From Musa acuminata AAA Group (taxonomy: Eukaryota > Streptophyta > Magnoliopsida > Zingiberales > Musaceae): DNA of 64,000 nucleotides. The notes under the pieces are model-generated. The model worked only from the letters and a program-made list of their open reading frames with translations. It had not been told where the DNA came from and made no database searches. Location of the stretch: assembly GCF_036884655.1 (NCBI RefSeq), contig NC_088357.1, forward strand, positions 5,837,501 to 5,901,500. Reading direction: 5' to 3'. A program made the position numbers and the translations under genes. Numbering within the stretch: position 1 is the first letter of the stretch; every line of letters starts with the position of its first letter. This document shows positions 39,412-52,755 of this stretch, one piece after another.

Positions 39412-41529
39412 CAGGTGATCATTTGTGCAAATCTAACTCAATGCCTTCCAAATTCCAACATCTGTTTAGTGTACAGACACCATTGACATTCTTTGGCCTT
39501 TAAGATGGCTTCATTTCCCGTTGGTTTAGGACAAAGATCACACTGTGTGCAGCTTTTAGTGGTTTAGGACAAGTCCTCTTCTGTTGTTCTAATTGGTGTC
39601 TATGGTATTCGTTTCTTCTTCTACATTTCTAGAGGTAAATTATATGTGAGACATTTAGTATAACATTGCTTGTTTGATTATTTTTATGTATAGTGAGGCA
39701 GCTGAACTTTTGCTCAAGTCAAATTGTTCTCAACTTATTAAGGTGTATTAGTGAGTTGGATTTGTTGCCAGGCGGCTTTGCAACAAAGGAATCCACCTTT
39801 GTGATCTTTGTTATGCTCCACAGTGTATAGATGTAATCTTATTCCACATTCAATTACACAGTCAAATAGAACTCCACAAATCCTTCCGGTCAAATTTGTG
39901 GGTGCAGAGAACATAACCATATTGGCACTCATTGATAAACCCAATTCCATGGGAAGTTCAATTGAACGATCTGTGCGATGAATACATTGTAAAGGTTTTC
40001 TTATATCATACTTTATTAGTTTCTAATTTGGTTCGGATTACTCAAATTCTAATGTGATAATAAATTCAAATAAAAGAAGATGATTTGAATGAGTATGATT
40101 TGACTGAATAAAAATTTTTCATACTATGACCAGTAGATGTGGATGACTTAAGAGCAGTGATATAGTTGAAGTTAATTAGGGGAGCTGATGAAGTCTTTCA
40201 TTTTTCACATTAAAATCTCTCTTAGATGAAGTCCTAAAATGAAGTACAGATTTCTTTTATATGCGAACAATTCTTCTCCTTCCTGTACTACGTAGCTAGT
40301 CATTTTTACTTTTGTTCTTCTTCTTCTTCTTCTATTCGACATAGTAAATCGCGGTTGACTTAGAATCAAGTCTTTTTTTTATCTCGTCGAAGTTGGTAAT
40401 AAAGCGAAGACTTCAGAAGTCCTTTCCGGCAGCACATCTTATCTACTTGTTTAGATGTTTGCTGCTCTGTGGTGCTTTGCCCCTTTCGGTCTCCCTCTCC
40501 TTCGTGTACTCGTAGATTTCGTAGGCGACGCATCGCCCAGATGTGCTTTCTGTCTTTCTTGCTGCCAACCTAGAGAAGGCCTTGGACTATTTAACTATTC
40601 TAAAAATAACCCCTTTTTTTTTCGCTTTTTCTTGATTAACACTCTATTTTTTAGTTATTCCTGCAGCTCCTTATTTCCTAAAAGAAGAAATTGCTTCTAC
40701 TCTGGCCATCACCTCGATTGTACGTTTTAACTCTCGTCGTCGTATTTAATCGTGTGTTTGTGTCATCATCATTGTCTGTGTGTTCTTATTGTCGTCTTAA
40801 TCGGTGTGTACTCACCGATGCCTTTACCTTACACCATCACTAATACCGATGTGATACAAAATTAGAGGGTAAAGTATAATAGGTTTTGAAAGAAAAACTG
40901 ATGACACAATTTTTTTGATAGAAAACGAACAAATTCACAAGAAAAGTCGACATTACAATCGTATTTGTTAGAATGAGTTTTCCAGATAGAAAAGAAACGA
41001 ACTCACAAAGCAATTTTGATAAAAACGAAAAAAAAAATAGCTCACCAGCAAGTTTAAAATCATAAAGGGATATATAAAGATCACTACCATAAGGATAATA
41101 AACAATGATATAGAACTGAAAGCAAAAGACTCACCACTCAAGGACGCATCCAAGAGATACAGAGTTTAAAAAAGCACTCCAAGAGAGCTTATGCCAATAT
41201 CCTCGGTTTCTAAATTTTTTTCTAACCCCTAAACACCAAAATAAGTACTAGTGCATGAAACAACCCTTCATACATAGAGAATTTCGAAATTAAGTGTTTT
41301 ATAGCTAGTAACCAACTTCTTTAATGTATTCCTTGGTTACGAAGACAAGCACCTTAAGACAACTATATCTTTGTGTATGGAATATGCTCATGAGCTGTCA
41401 TAATTAAGTATACCGAGTTAAAAACTATGATGCACGATGAAAAATATACTATAGCATCAGCAAGGTCTATATGAGCATATTGTAACAAATTAAGCAATCC
41501 CGTGTTAATCACTCTCATCATTGTTTTCA

Positions 41530-41860
41530 ATCATGCACTCTCACCCTCATGGTCGCAGTCATTGCCTCTACTCCTAATGTTAGCTCCATGCTCGGAGGCG
41601 ACAAGAGTGAGAGTGCATGCAAGGTAGGGTGAAATCGATTGATAAAGAGGTTAAAGATAATTTTATATTTAAAAAAATTAAAAAAATATATATTTTTACA
41701 AGAATAACTAGAAAAGGGAGCCTTAATCGAGAAAAAAAAATAAAAAATAGGAGGTTTTTTCCTTGGAGAATTTGCTCAATATTTTTATCCACTAAGTTAA
41801 TATGCAATTAATTTTGCAATATTTATGATTTACATAGGATGAATTATGGAGGCAGGTGGC
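41530..41860. repeat. Diverged dispersed repeat, copy 1
   Basis: Aligns over about 330 bp with 43400-43740. Shared landmarks are taatgttagctccatgct (copy 2: taatattaactttgtgct), gagagtgca/gagagcaca, poly(A)-rich middle sequence, aatttgctcaatattttt and the end tatgatttacataggatgaa. Similarity is moderate, so the duplication is old or the pieces are members of a repeat family. Confidence 0.6.
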
Positions 41861-43399
41861 TGAATTGGACGCAATTAGAAGCCCAATCCGATGTGATGCA
41901 CCTAATTGATTTTGCTATCGCCGAAAACAAAACGATTCGGTGGCACGAGCAAACCATGCGTGTTTTCCGAACGTTGGTCAAAATTCATCAAGCCAACGTC
42001 GCATGCTTGATGAGAACATCGGCCATGATAGAGTTTAGAATCAATCCGCATATGGACGCAGCCAATAGTGTTCTCCTCCTGCATGCTGAGCTCATTCGCA
42101 ATCTCGATCGATTATAGTCGTGCGACATCATAAACTATACCTGCAAACAAAAGATGAGTCTACTGTTAGCCTTATACGTGTTGTCGAAGCAACTATGAAA
42201 GATAAGATGGTTGATGAACGAACGTATGCAGACTACTATTGCAAGTTCATAAAGACTGAGTTGTATAATATTATTGGAAAGTAATTCTCGTGAATGGCGG
42301 ATTGGTTTTGAAGAGCGTATTTGAAAAGGACAAATGAATAATTTAAATTGTAATCTGAAAAAACAAACGATAAGTTCCATGAAAATAGTTTATCAATTTT
42401 TTTTACTTTATATTTGATGGTTTGAAAGAATAATTTTGATATTTTATTATTTTGCATGGACATATATAAATTTCTCAAGAAAAATAAATGTCGCATGATT
42501 GAATATAAGAAAGGGCGAATCCCAAAAAAACAGCTTCAACATTTAAAAATTTTATGCAGTGCAAAAAAAATCTCACATAGTATTTTTTTTTACAAATAAC
42601 TATTTTACCTCTATCTTTATTGGACCCGTCGCATACGTTACCCTCGTCATGCTCGCTCGTAACAGATGTGCGTGAAAGGAGGGGGTGCAAGAGCCGCCAC
42701 GAACCTATGCTACCCCCCCTCACCTCTTCTTTCCCTTCTCTTTGCCCCGTCGAATATGTCGCTTACAACTCTTACGCGAGGAAGGAGGGGATACGAGGAA
42801 CTCCACCCTTGTGCGCCTCACCTCGTGCAAGGATTGTCATTGCCTCCATGGACCCAATAGCCCTTGTCAAACCCGTTATTGCCTTCGTGCCCTTTCTTTC
42901 CTCGCAAGAGGGCTACGATGCAGGTGACAAATTCGGGGGGAGGAGAAGAATCAGATTGCCCTATCCATTCCTCCCCACTCCGATCATTTGATTTGATTGG
43001 CATTGACTCGTTCGATCTGATGATTAGGACGAGTAATGATTGTTTAGCCAACTATGTATAAAATTATTTGAAAAAATATGTACTCAATCATTGATAATAT
43101 AATATAAATATTTTTGGACAAATTCTAAAAAGCATTTTATTTTTACTTTTTTCTAAAGTAACATCCTTTTCCATTTATTCCGATAGCCCCTTATTTCCTA
43201 AAAAAAAAATAATTGCTCGTTTGTCGCCTCCATAGTGCATCTCTCGTGTATCCTCATTATCATCGTTATTATCACCTGTGTGTCCTCATCACCATCTTTG
43301 CTTGTGTTCTCTCATCGGTTTCCTCGCTCATGTGCTCTCATTACTATCATTGCGTATGCACTCCCATACTCATTATCATCATTCTCGCCGTCGTTGTTA

Positions 43400-43740
43400 T
43401 CCTTGCGTGTACACCTTTACCCTCATCGTCGTTTATCATCGCATCCGCTCATAATATTAACTTTGTGCTTAGAGGTGAAAAAGGTGAGAGCACATATATA
43501 TAAGTAAGACGACCATGGTAATAGGTTGTGATTGAGATCATAATTTTATTTTTTAAAAAATAAAAAAAATTCTATAGAAATAAATGAAAAAAAGATAAGC
43601 TAATAGGAAAAAAAATAAAAATAAGGAATTTTTTAAAAAATAATTTGCTCAACATTTTTATAGTTAATATGAAATTAATTTTGAATTCCGATCCCAATAT
43701 TTATGATTTAAATAGGATGAATTATCGAGACAGCTGTCTG
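43400..43740. repeat. Diverged dispersed repeat, copy 2
   Basis: Partner of 41530-41860, same orientation. A further shared block upstream (ccttatttcctaaaa followed by T/C-rich tcatcatc-type sequence) links 40660-40800 with 43180-43400, so the original unit is probably longer and interrupted in the left copy. Confidence 0.6.
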
Positions 43741-44142
43741 GGAATTAACGGGCAAAGCCGCTTTATTAATTATTAAGACAACACGTACAATTTCGATCCC
43801 CAAACGGTCACCGCTCGAAGTCCTACCTCAGCGTCAGAACCTGCGCATTGTGGACCCCACGTTCTGAGGTGCGCTTGTTGAGTTGAGCGTCTCCACCACC
43901 CCAAGCCGCGCTGTCTCGCTGTGCCGTCCATCCTCGAAAGGCGGAAAACGAGACTAACCCATCGCGGCCTCCTCGACATTATTATTCTCGCAGGTTCATC
44001 TCTGGCCCATCGCGTCTCCTTTTCCCCCTTTCCCCTCCCTCTTTTTGTCGCCCCCCCCACCTCCCCTCCTCCTCTATTGAGATATTTCTATATAACTAAT
44101 TATACATTTAGAGAGGCAGATCAAGGGAAGAGAGGGAGGGGG

Positions 44143-47100
44143 ATGGCGATCCTCTACGCTCTGGTGGCGCGGGGGTCGGTAGTGCTGGTGGAGTTCAGCG
44201 GGGCGGCCACGAACGCGAGCGCCGTAGCGCGACAGATCCTGGAACGCATCCCCGGTGACCAAGACACGCACGTCTCCTACTCCCAGGACCGCTACGTCTT
44301 CCACGTCAAGCGCACCGACGGCATCACCGTCCTCTGCGTCGCCGACGACACAGCTGGCAGTGAGTCCTCCTTCCTCTCCTCCATACCCTTCCGACCCCTT
44401 CTTTTTATTGTTTGATTTCCATCGAGTTATTGCTTTTCTGAAGAGGCAAAAGAAGAATGAAAAGGAACCGAGCCTGCAGGATTTAAAATGGGTTGATCGG
44501 TCTCATTCCATCAAGATAATCTTTTTCTTGAAATAGGAAAAGAAGAAGAAGAACCGACCCCGGAGGGTCTAGAATGGGTTTCATCATTTTGATCGGATAA
44601 ACTACGCTGATAATCTCATCATAAATTGGATTGAGAAACCAATACGAATCGATTTAAAGGTAACGGAAATTAGAGATAGATTTGATGACCCTGGCGAGAG
44701 ATCTGAAGCAACAAGTAGAATACTAAACAAGTATATAAAAAAAAAGCTGTTTATTCTGTCCTTTTAAAAGTGCGCTCTTGTCCATCTAGCCATATCGACC
44801 AAAACAAACGTGGGTGTCTCTGTTATTTGTATGAGTCAGAAAGTGAATACATGTTACAACATATTCTGCCAATTTAACATAAAAATATACGTCATTGCCC
44901 TAGGAGTGAAACTCATAAAGCACACGTAAATTATTACTATACTATGAGCAGATGTCTCTTGCTTGCTTCTCACGTGAGGAATTGTCTTTAACTCTTCCAC
45001 AAGAAATCATCATATCTGCATTTTGCGTCACTAACAATCAAATATCCCATAAGGATTTTAAAGTTTTTGATGCAAAAGATGATATTTCTAGATCGCTTTG
45101 GCAATAAATCTGATGATACAAATAAGTCTTAAATTTAGGGTGCTTTGATATAATCCTTCTGAAAATTATATTTGTCCATGAATTATTTTACAGGAGTATG
45201 CAAAATTAATTATTCAGACAAATGAAGGTAATAATCAAATAATTGGGCTGGGTGGGATCCGTTAAGGTTACATAGGTTTTGACTTGACACTAATTTCAGT
45301 TGGGTTAAGGTTGTCCAAAAACCAAGCTAAGACCCACCCAAATGTAACATATATCTATATAATCCAATTCAACCTGCAAAATCAATTTAGTTTTCTTTTA
45401 TAGATTTTTATTTTTTTGCTGACTCTTGATTAGTTCTCAGAAATGTTTAGATCCCAGGGTGTTAACTACTTTGCTTTTGCTTAGTCTAATTCAAATTCAA
45501 CATGATCAATGCATATATCATTTTTTATTGTATCCCTCAAAGTGGATATTGTCCTACAGTGATGTTTTTCACATTTGAAGGGGAAACTCGATAGTTTGAA
45601 TTCTGCTGGGACACTGTTGCTTTCTGAAGTAAGTTGCTTCTTTAGACAATTTTCACTACATGTGACATTTTTATTTGTTGATGACCCATATAGGACGAAT
45701 CCCTTTTGCATTTCTTGAGGATATTCATGGAAGATTTGTCAAGACATATGGTCGTGCTTGTCATATAGCTCCTGCTTATGGAATGAATGATGAGTTTTCC
45801 AGGGTTTTGGGTCAACAGATAGATTACTATACAAATGACCCTGATGCAGATAGGATGAATCGCATCAAGGGTGAGATGAGCCAGGTAGAGTACAACATAT
45901 GATATTAATCAAGTTATAATCTATGTTATGCATTTTTCTTCACGTCTGTGTTAGTCAAACAGACATTGTTTTAACCGCACAATCTAGTTTGTTTGATCTG
46001 CTCAACAATGAATTTCTTGTATTTATCAAAAACTATTTACTTAATGTAGTTTGGTCTTTAATACTACACTATGTACTTAGTGGATAAGCTTAATGTAGTT
46101 CTTGTGTTTGTCAAATACTCTCACGTTATTGTTGTTTCTGTCAAAGGGAGTGAGAAAGAGGGAGAAAGGGGAGAGATAAAAGAAAGAATGCAAAGGAGTG
46201 AGAGTTATGAGTCAAGGGTTACCAAAATTTATGACTTGTGAGTTATAGTACCAAAAAGATAAGATAGCAGAAAGGTAGAAAAAGGAGTAGAAAGGAGAAA
46301 AGTGCAGAGTATAAAAGAAAAGAGGAATGAAAAAAGTTATAAATTTGTGATATAATTTTTTACGTATATTAAATTGGCTTTTAAATAATCTTGAACGCAT
46401 TTATTCTTTTAATGCATATAACATTTCTAGATACAAGAATTTTGATCATATTGTATGTATGAGTTGTACATATATCAATGTTTAATATGGTGGCATAGGG
46501 TTGTGGTAAGTGAATGACCTAACATGACTCACATAATATGGTCGGCATGCTCCGAAAATTGGCTTTTAGTTTAATTAGTTACCATTGACATGGTGACATG
46601 GTTACTTAGCATAGCCTTGGCATGAACTATTCTCATGCTAGCTGAAATTTCAATCTTTGTCATATAGCATAATTTTCATCTTTAAGTATCTTGGACTTAT
46701 TAGCATAAAATGAATCTGCATGGTTGTTTCTAAATATTGGAACGTTTTAAACTGCATCCCTTATTGTAGACTTTGAGTAAGAGCCATGTTACATGCTTGG
46801 ATCCATATTCACACCCAACAGACATGGTTAGTTGCTATGTTAACCTCTGTCTGTTTGAAATTGAGTATATCACTTGGTGTCCTCATCTTTTTCATTTGTT
46901 CATTTTTGTTTTGAAGACCCCCCCCATATATGTTGGTGACTGATTTAGCTTTTCTTTTTCAATTTTCTTCTGTTTATTCTCCTTTCTGCTCTTTCTACCT
47001 CTCCTTTTCTCTTTCTTCTCCTCCTCCTCCTTTGCTTTCGCCTATATCTCCTCCACTTCTTCCTCAACCGTGGTGTTAGTGGAATTGTTTTCCTCATCTG

Positions 47101-47385
47101 CATCTTCCTTAGCCAATGATGCCTACCACTAGGTTTGGTTCAGATCACAATGTCATCCTTGCTTTCTGCCACCCCTTGCTCCTCACTCCGTAACGTCATC
47201 TCCATCGATAGGATTGTTGGCTTCACCATATTCTCCGATAGTGACCTCGCCTCCCTTTGTCATCACTAGAGCAAGTTATTCTCTCAAGATTTCATGCATT
47301 ACATGTCTCTTCCCTCTTTTGCTCCCTTCTCTCTCTCTCCCTCTCTCTCTCTCTATATATATATACATGTATGTATGTATGTATG

Positions 47386-47417
<32 letters not shown>

Positions 47418-49740
47418 TATCTTTGCTTGTAGTGGTCCAGGCAGTGTTGACCAGTACAACATTATAACTAACACTTGGTACCTTGTAGGGTGTTGGTATC
47501 ATACTAAGAAGTGAGGACAGATAAGATGAGTGTAATTTAGTTACGCAGGCCTGGCCTTTCACCTTGGAAAAGGATGGATAATTATGACCGATCATTCTCA
47601 ACCCACTCAAAGTTAACCGAGGAAAGGAAATGAATAATTTGGTTCTCTCATCAAATCCTAGTTGTAATTGATTTAGAATTTTTTTCCTATTATTTTCATG
47701 TGTGTTTTGTCACTAGTTTTACTTGATGATTCAATGAGTTTCTCGAGTCCAATTTTCAGTTTATTTGGAGGCTGTGAATCTTAATATAATTATTATATAT
47801 GTTAAATAACTTAACATGTTATTTATATTTGGAGTCATATTTGTAGAGTTCTAAAGGTCTCTTTTTGTGGGCTTTTGGGAATTGATGCAATACCAGAAAA
47901 CTTCCCTTCTAAGTCATCTTTAGCACACACATATATGAAGTGTGCCTTCGCACATGAATTCACAGGAGTCAGCATGACATGCCAAAGCATCATGCTGGCT
48001 GGTGACTTCCGTAGGCCTGGCACGCTATATTTGATCAGGTTTATTAATTTTAATTTGCTAATTATATGCTATTATTTTTTACTGACAACAAAACATAGTG
48101 TGGCCCTGTATTGATTACTAGCAATGTCTAATCAGTTCTACCTCTCAGCTTAAATTCTTTGTCTAAATTACTTCTTTTCTTAATCTGAAATTTCAGCAGT
48201 GTCCGGTCAGATCTATCTCTTAATGTTTTGACCATTTAATAATTGCTAAATATGATGACTTTATATGAGGCAGGTACGCAACGTCATGATAGAGAATATT
48301 GACAAAGTACTAGAAAGAGGAGAACGATTGGAATTGCTGGTTGACAAAACTGCAAACATGCAAGGAAATACAGTTCGCTTTAGAAAACAAGCCCGTCGTT
48401 TTCGGAATACTGTCTGGTGGCGAAATGTTAAGCTCACGTATGCAATTTGCCCACCTAAATTTTTTGTTTCCCTGTGGTTTCCATGCATTTAATTTTATGA
48501 TATCATTAGATTGACTTCTTTTGAACTTTACATTAGCTATGCAAAAATAGAAAGCTAGGGATGATGAGCATGCATTATGTAGATGGTTTTTATGTCACTT
48601 AATTGTTTTGAACTTTAAAGTAGAGTTTGTGTTTTCTTCTTCTACGAGAATATAAGACCTTTCCGCCAGACCCAGCACATTCATCACAAATGCTTTCTAT
48701 GGTTTGAACTAGAAGGATTTGGAATATTCAATTTCTATGATTCTGGTTGATTGAGATTGCTGTTTTTCTGTCCCAGAGAAATGTTTAAATTGGGTCTTCA
48801 ATTATTAAATCTGTTTTAGTGAAGATCAGCCATAACAACTATTATCAATACAGAGGTGAGATGACAATCATGATGATAAAAAGATGAATAACAACTCTTA
48901 TTCAACATGTTCTTGATTTATCAGTGCCTCGAAGGACTCAAGTTTTTGGTGTAATAAAACCATATCCAACTTTCAATTTCTACCGCATGCCAAAATGTGC
49001 TTTATCAAAATCCCATCTCTTGACTACTGAATAATTTGTCAGTACAACTATTAACTCTCAATTGAATTATTTAACTTTTGAATAGACACTTTACCAACTG
49101 ATTTCTTTTTACTTGTTTCATCAGCTCTTTCTTAATAAAATATGGTTGCATGAATTCCCCTCTAACATAATGGCTATGTGTGAGGCTACCTAAAAATCGA
49201 GTTGCTTCTATTTGGATAAAGTTCAAATGACACAACATACTTTCTTCAGTAACCTATGCATATTTGAAGATATGAGGTAACATTAAGCCATAGCATTGCA
49301 AAGTTTATTTTTTCTGCTACTTAACTATTGATTTTTTTATTGTTTTCTACTTCACTTGTATAGTCACCATAATAGTATTCACTTTATAGTAAATAGTTGG
49401 GCTAGGTCAAATGGTCTATAATTGATAATGTGACGCTCTATCATCCATAAGTTGTTATTTCATAGTCTTCCTGTTTCTGGCATTCATTCAAGTGCATAAC
49501 TTGGTATTGTACAGATTATTATTCTTAAGATGCCTTCTTAATGTCTTTACATGTGTAACTAGTCTTTTGTTTATTCTTTCCCATAAGCTTTCAGCTTTTA
49601 GTTGATCATAAGTACATTGTCTTACTTTAACAGCTTTTACATCTTGCAGGGTTGCTCTGATATTACTTATCCTGGTTATAATTTACATCGTGCTTGCGTT
49701 TGTATGCCATGGCATCACTTTGCCATCCTGTATCAGGTAG
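44143..49740 (+). CDS. VAMP714: Longin-type R-SNARE, VAMP714-like
   Basis: Complete, 4 exons, 220 aa: 44143-44359, 45694-45884, 48274-48437, 49650-49740, all in phase. The longin domain (about 1-115) starts MAILYALVARGSVVLVEFSG and includes RRIPFAFLEDIHGRF. The R-SNARE motif (about 137-185) has the zero-layer arginine at R151 in VLERGERLELL. The C-terminal anchor VALILLILVIIYIVLAF (193-209) is followed by CHGITLPSCIR. Arabidopsis VAMP714 ends with a similar GGITLPSC tail, which favours the VAMP714 subgroup over VAMP711-713. It is a tail-anchored vesicle SNARE of the endomembrane system; Arabidopsis VAMP714 is Golgi-associated and needed for PIN delivery. Introns are long (1.2-2.4 kb) and the second contains microsatellites. 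Confidence 0.93.
47325..47418. repeat. Compound microsatellite (CT)n(TA)n(GTAT)n(CA)n
   Basis: Adjacent runs of CT, TA, gtat and CA repeats in VAMP intron 2. Simple sequence; probably length-variable. Confidence 0.9.
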
Positions 49741-51884
49741 AGCGCGTTGTGATTTTGTTTTTACCTTTTTCCATGATTGGTTTAATGTCGTGAACCAACA
49801 ACTATTGAGCGTGCGCCATGCATTATATTGATTTGAGTTTCCCCACTTTGTGGACGTTGTTAGACAAATTTATTATTACGTGGTATGTGCCTCCGCTTGT
49901 GGCAAGATCTGTAACTAAGATGGTGCTCGATACTATTTATTATTTCAGTTCATCTCTACTGGATATGAATTGCAGAGATATCAGATGGGCCTTTTATTTG
50001 TGTATCTGAGAACTCTCAGAGCTCTTTCTTGGCTTTTAGATATATGTTTGTCATTATAATAGATAACTATAGCATGCCAATTTGAATAAGAATTGGGATC
50101 TTCTACAATCTGCCACCCCGATTCCTACGCCTCATGCACCATCCATACTTTGGCAAGAGTTCAGCAAGCTGTGCAGGCTTGCAAAAAGCTTCACTGGGCA
50201 TATCTCTCCATCAAGATTGTTCTTTGGAAGCTGTTTATTACGTGGGCGATTGCTGAGCTTGATGCAAGTGCTTGCAAATTACTGGGGCAGGTTTTCACGA
50301 GGAAGAAAGAGGACAGAGAGAGAAAAAAATTCTTTGATCTGCCCAATCAGAGACCTGGAGATGGAGATGCGATTGCTTGTTCTTGGAAGCCGACAGGCAC
50401 AAGCTACAAAAGCTCTGGGTGACATCATGGGGTGAGGCCAAGGCTTTGTTAAGATTAGGAGAATAATGGCCCAAAAAGGTTGCCTGCTGCAGTTTTACCA
50501 CGGGAAAAAGGAAAAAGAAGAGTGTGGTGCTGAAGACAGCAGCCGGCAGCGGGACCATATCTGAAGGATTGCTCTGGTGGCAGCAATGATGAACCCTAAA
50601 ACCGTGGATTTGGAAGCATCTAATTCCCATATTCAAATATGGGTGAGTGTTTGTGTGTTCATGGCTCAAGCATGGAAGTTCTTCTTTGTCAGCTAAATCC
50701 TCATTGTCTGAATTATGTTACTCATGAGAGAAAATTGGTATGATGAAATTTTGACCACAGCCATTTCCAAACCAATTTGAGGAAGCTGAACATTTTCTCA
50801 CCTCTTTGGCAGATCACTTCCTCATGTAAAGCTTAGACTCCCTGCAGTATGTTCATTTCCATCATTTGATCGGATGCAGATAAGATAAAATATTTGCAGC
50901 TGAGTGCAATGCATCATCTCCTGCAGCCGAGGCCAGATGAGCAGACCACCACTCAGCTTGCACAAAAGCTGAACATGGATGGACATGATCAAACTAGCTA
51001 AGTTTAACATAGACCAGTTCTGTCCTCATCAAAGAATCCTATGTTTTTGTTTCTACTCAGCTGACCACAGACGACATCATTTTTTTCTGCCCAGGAAGAA
51101 GGTCAGCATCTCACATGGCTCATGCAAAGTGTGGACGGGAGGGAAGCAACATAACCATTAAGGGATGATATTTCCTAGAAACTAAGAAGAGCTTGAGTGG
51201 ACATCACAACAGCTGCTGCAGTCTCTCTGTAAACTGAGAGGATATGGAATTGCTCAAATCATCCACAAACCTCAGCTTTCCAGAAAGTGGCTGCTGATCT
51301 CCCTCCAAAGTCCAGAGTGATTCTCTGATCACAAAAGAATGATGAAGGAAGACAAACCTGCAAATTTTCCTTCCCATACTAGTTCTTGATGGCCATGAAA
51401 GGGATAGATTTTGATCCTAGTTACTGTGAATTGGATGGTCATTGTGGCACAAGTTTTCTGATACATTATACAATCTTACGTTTCAATCAACAGAATAGCA
51501 AACATAAAAGAAAAAAAATATATATCCAACCATAAAATTAATGTCTTTTCCCATAGTCGAGTGAAGCAAAATTCTCATGGACCATATAGATTTTTTACCT
51601 TGTAAAGTCTGAGTAACTTGGAAGGATTTCGTCTTTGCTGATTCTGAATCTCCTTCTCGGAAATCAAGACTGCAGGAGCTCAAAATCAATAGATCTCTTT
51701 GGATGTCATGACACAAGAGTTTTCATGTAATGTGCACAAATCTTACTGAAACACAAACAAAGAAGAATTCATCGACTAATGCTGAAATTTCAAGGAGGAA
51801 TTCACAAAATTCACCTACCCATGGGATGTGTCTGCTCCTGAAGAATGCTTGTGAGTGCTGAAGAGTGTTTCCTCTTTGAAAGAA
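49741..51884. other. Convergent intergenic region between VAMP and MIR396
   Basis: Left part holds the VAMP 3' UTR. The right part may carry the 3' half of the minus-strand MIR396 primary transcript. ORFs at 50082-50435 and 50093-50422 overlap in different frames and show no domain. Confidence 0.45.
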
Positions 51885-52010
51885 GTCCTGAATTGCCATC
51901 CCTTCCCACAGCTTTCTTGACCCTCTTCTTCTCTCCCTCCTACCTGTGTTTTTGGAGGTTTTGTACAAGAGAAGTTCAAGAAAGCTGTGGAAGGGAATGG
52001 CATGGACTTG
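51885..52010 (-). ncRNA. MIR396: MIR396 precursor foldback
   Basis: An inverted repeat of about 35 bp per arm separated by a loop of roughly 40 nt. On the minus strand the 5' arm at 51992-51972 reads TTCCACAGCTTTCTTGAACT plus a final T, identical to the conserved plant miR396b-type 5p. The 3' arm at 51922-51902 reads GGTCAAGAAAGCTGTGGGAA plus G, a typical miR396-3p with the extra G bulge. Pairing extends beyond the duplex (tgccat opposite atggca). On the plus strand the 5' arm would carry the non-canonical CCCACAGC form, so the minus strand is the gene. miR396 cleaves GRF transcription-factor mRNAs and limits cell proliferation in leaves and meristems. The full primary transcript cannot be delimited. 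Confidence 0.93.
51972..51992 (-). ncRNA. miR396: Mature miR396-5p
   Basis: 21-nt mature product on the 5' arm of the minus-strand hairpin, begins with U and contains CCACAGCTTTCTTGAAC. Assigned by identity to the deeply conserved plant family. Confidence 0.9.
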
Positions 52011-52710
52011 GAATGCAGCAACTCCAATCCTCCCCATTCTCATGGTTATTACAAGGAGCTACTCACTCCATGCTCAATGGTGTGACCAACAATACTTATA
52101 AGATCTCTGTGTGAGCTGTGTCCATTTGTTCTCTAGAAGTTATCATAAAAGTGATTTCAATGTGTGTCTGCTGGAGGTAAAAATAGAAATCAAATTTCCA
52201 CATATATCCCTTTACATTTTAATTTGACATATATATATATATATATATATCTCCCTCCAAAAGCTAAAATTTGGTATATAATATTATGATTAATCTTCAT
52301 TATCGACGCATTTAATTTATTAGATGAACTCTAATTTTACAAATGCATTATAATGCTAAATCATTAGTAATAAAGTAGATTTTTTTAACTCAAACAAACC
52401 AATATCGATCATAATTATAATATATATTTTTTTTTGAAAAGATAAGCGATAAAGATGAATTTTAGTCTCAAAATCTTGTACCGATCTAACAAAGTAAGCT
52501 AGTTAGCATCTTCAATTTAACATGCGGGATCTTAATATTCGGAGAATATAGATTTGAAATGCAATGTTGCCAAACTTGCAAGGATATATATGAAAAAAAA
52601 TCAGAATAAACAGGAAAGAGTAGATGTGATCTGGAACTTTTGGTGGACCACATTGCATGAATGTCATCTCTGGCCTATCAGAAGCCTTCTCTGTCCTTGG
52701 CATGCTTTGC

Positions 52711-52722
52711 AGAGAGAGAGAA

Positions 52723-52752
<30 letters not shown>
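52711..52752. repeat. (GA)n microsatellite
   Basis: GA dinucleotide run with single interruptions, upstream of MIR396. Confidence 0.95.

Positions 52753-52755
<3 letters not shown>

Larger units (their letters stand above)
39412..44142. other. AT-rich intergenic region with repeats; 5' flank of VAMP
   Basis: Contains the 3' UTR of MGD near 39412-39900 and then AT-rich DNA. A diverged duplication (41530-41860 and 43400-43740) is listed separately. An isolated 92-codon ORF at 41839-42117 is treated as unproven in the findings. GC-rich 43750-44142 is presumably promoter and leader of the VAMP gene. Confidence 0.5.

Noticed and set aside
47835..48114. ORFs on both strands inside VAMP intron 2 (around GIDAIPENFPSKSS)
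   Set aside because: They look slightly protein-like, but no family was recognised, and the VAMP protein is continuous without them.
50082..50435. 117- and 109-codon ORFs downstream of VAMP714
   Set aside because: Two different frames overlap with no domain; more likely 3' flank sequence.
51723..52114. ORFs overlapping the MIR396 hairpin
   Set aside because: Openness in both strands comes from the inverted repeat; the conserved signal is the microRNA duplex, not protein.
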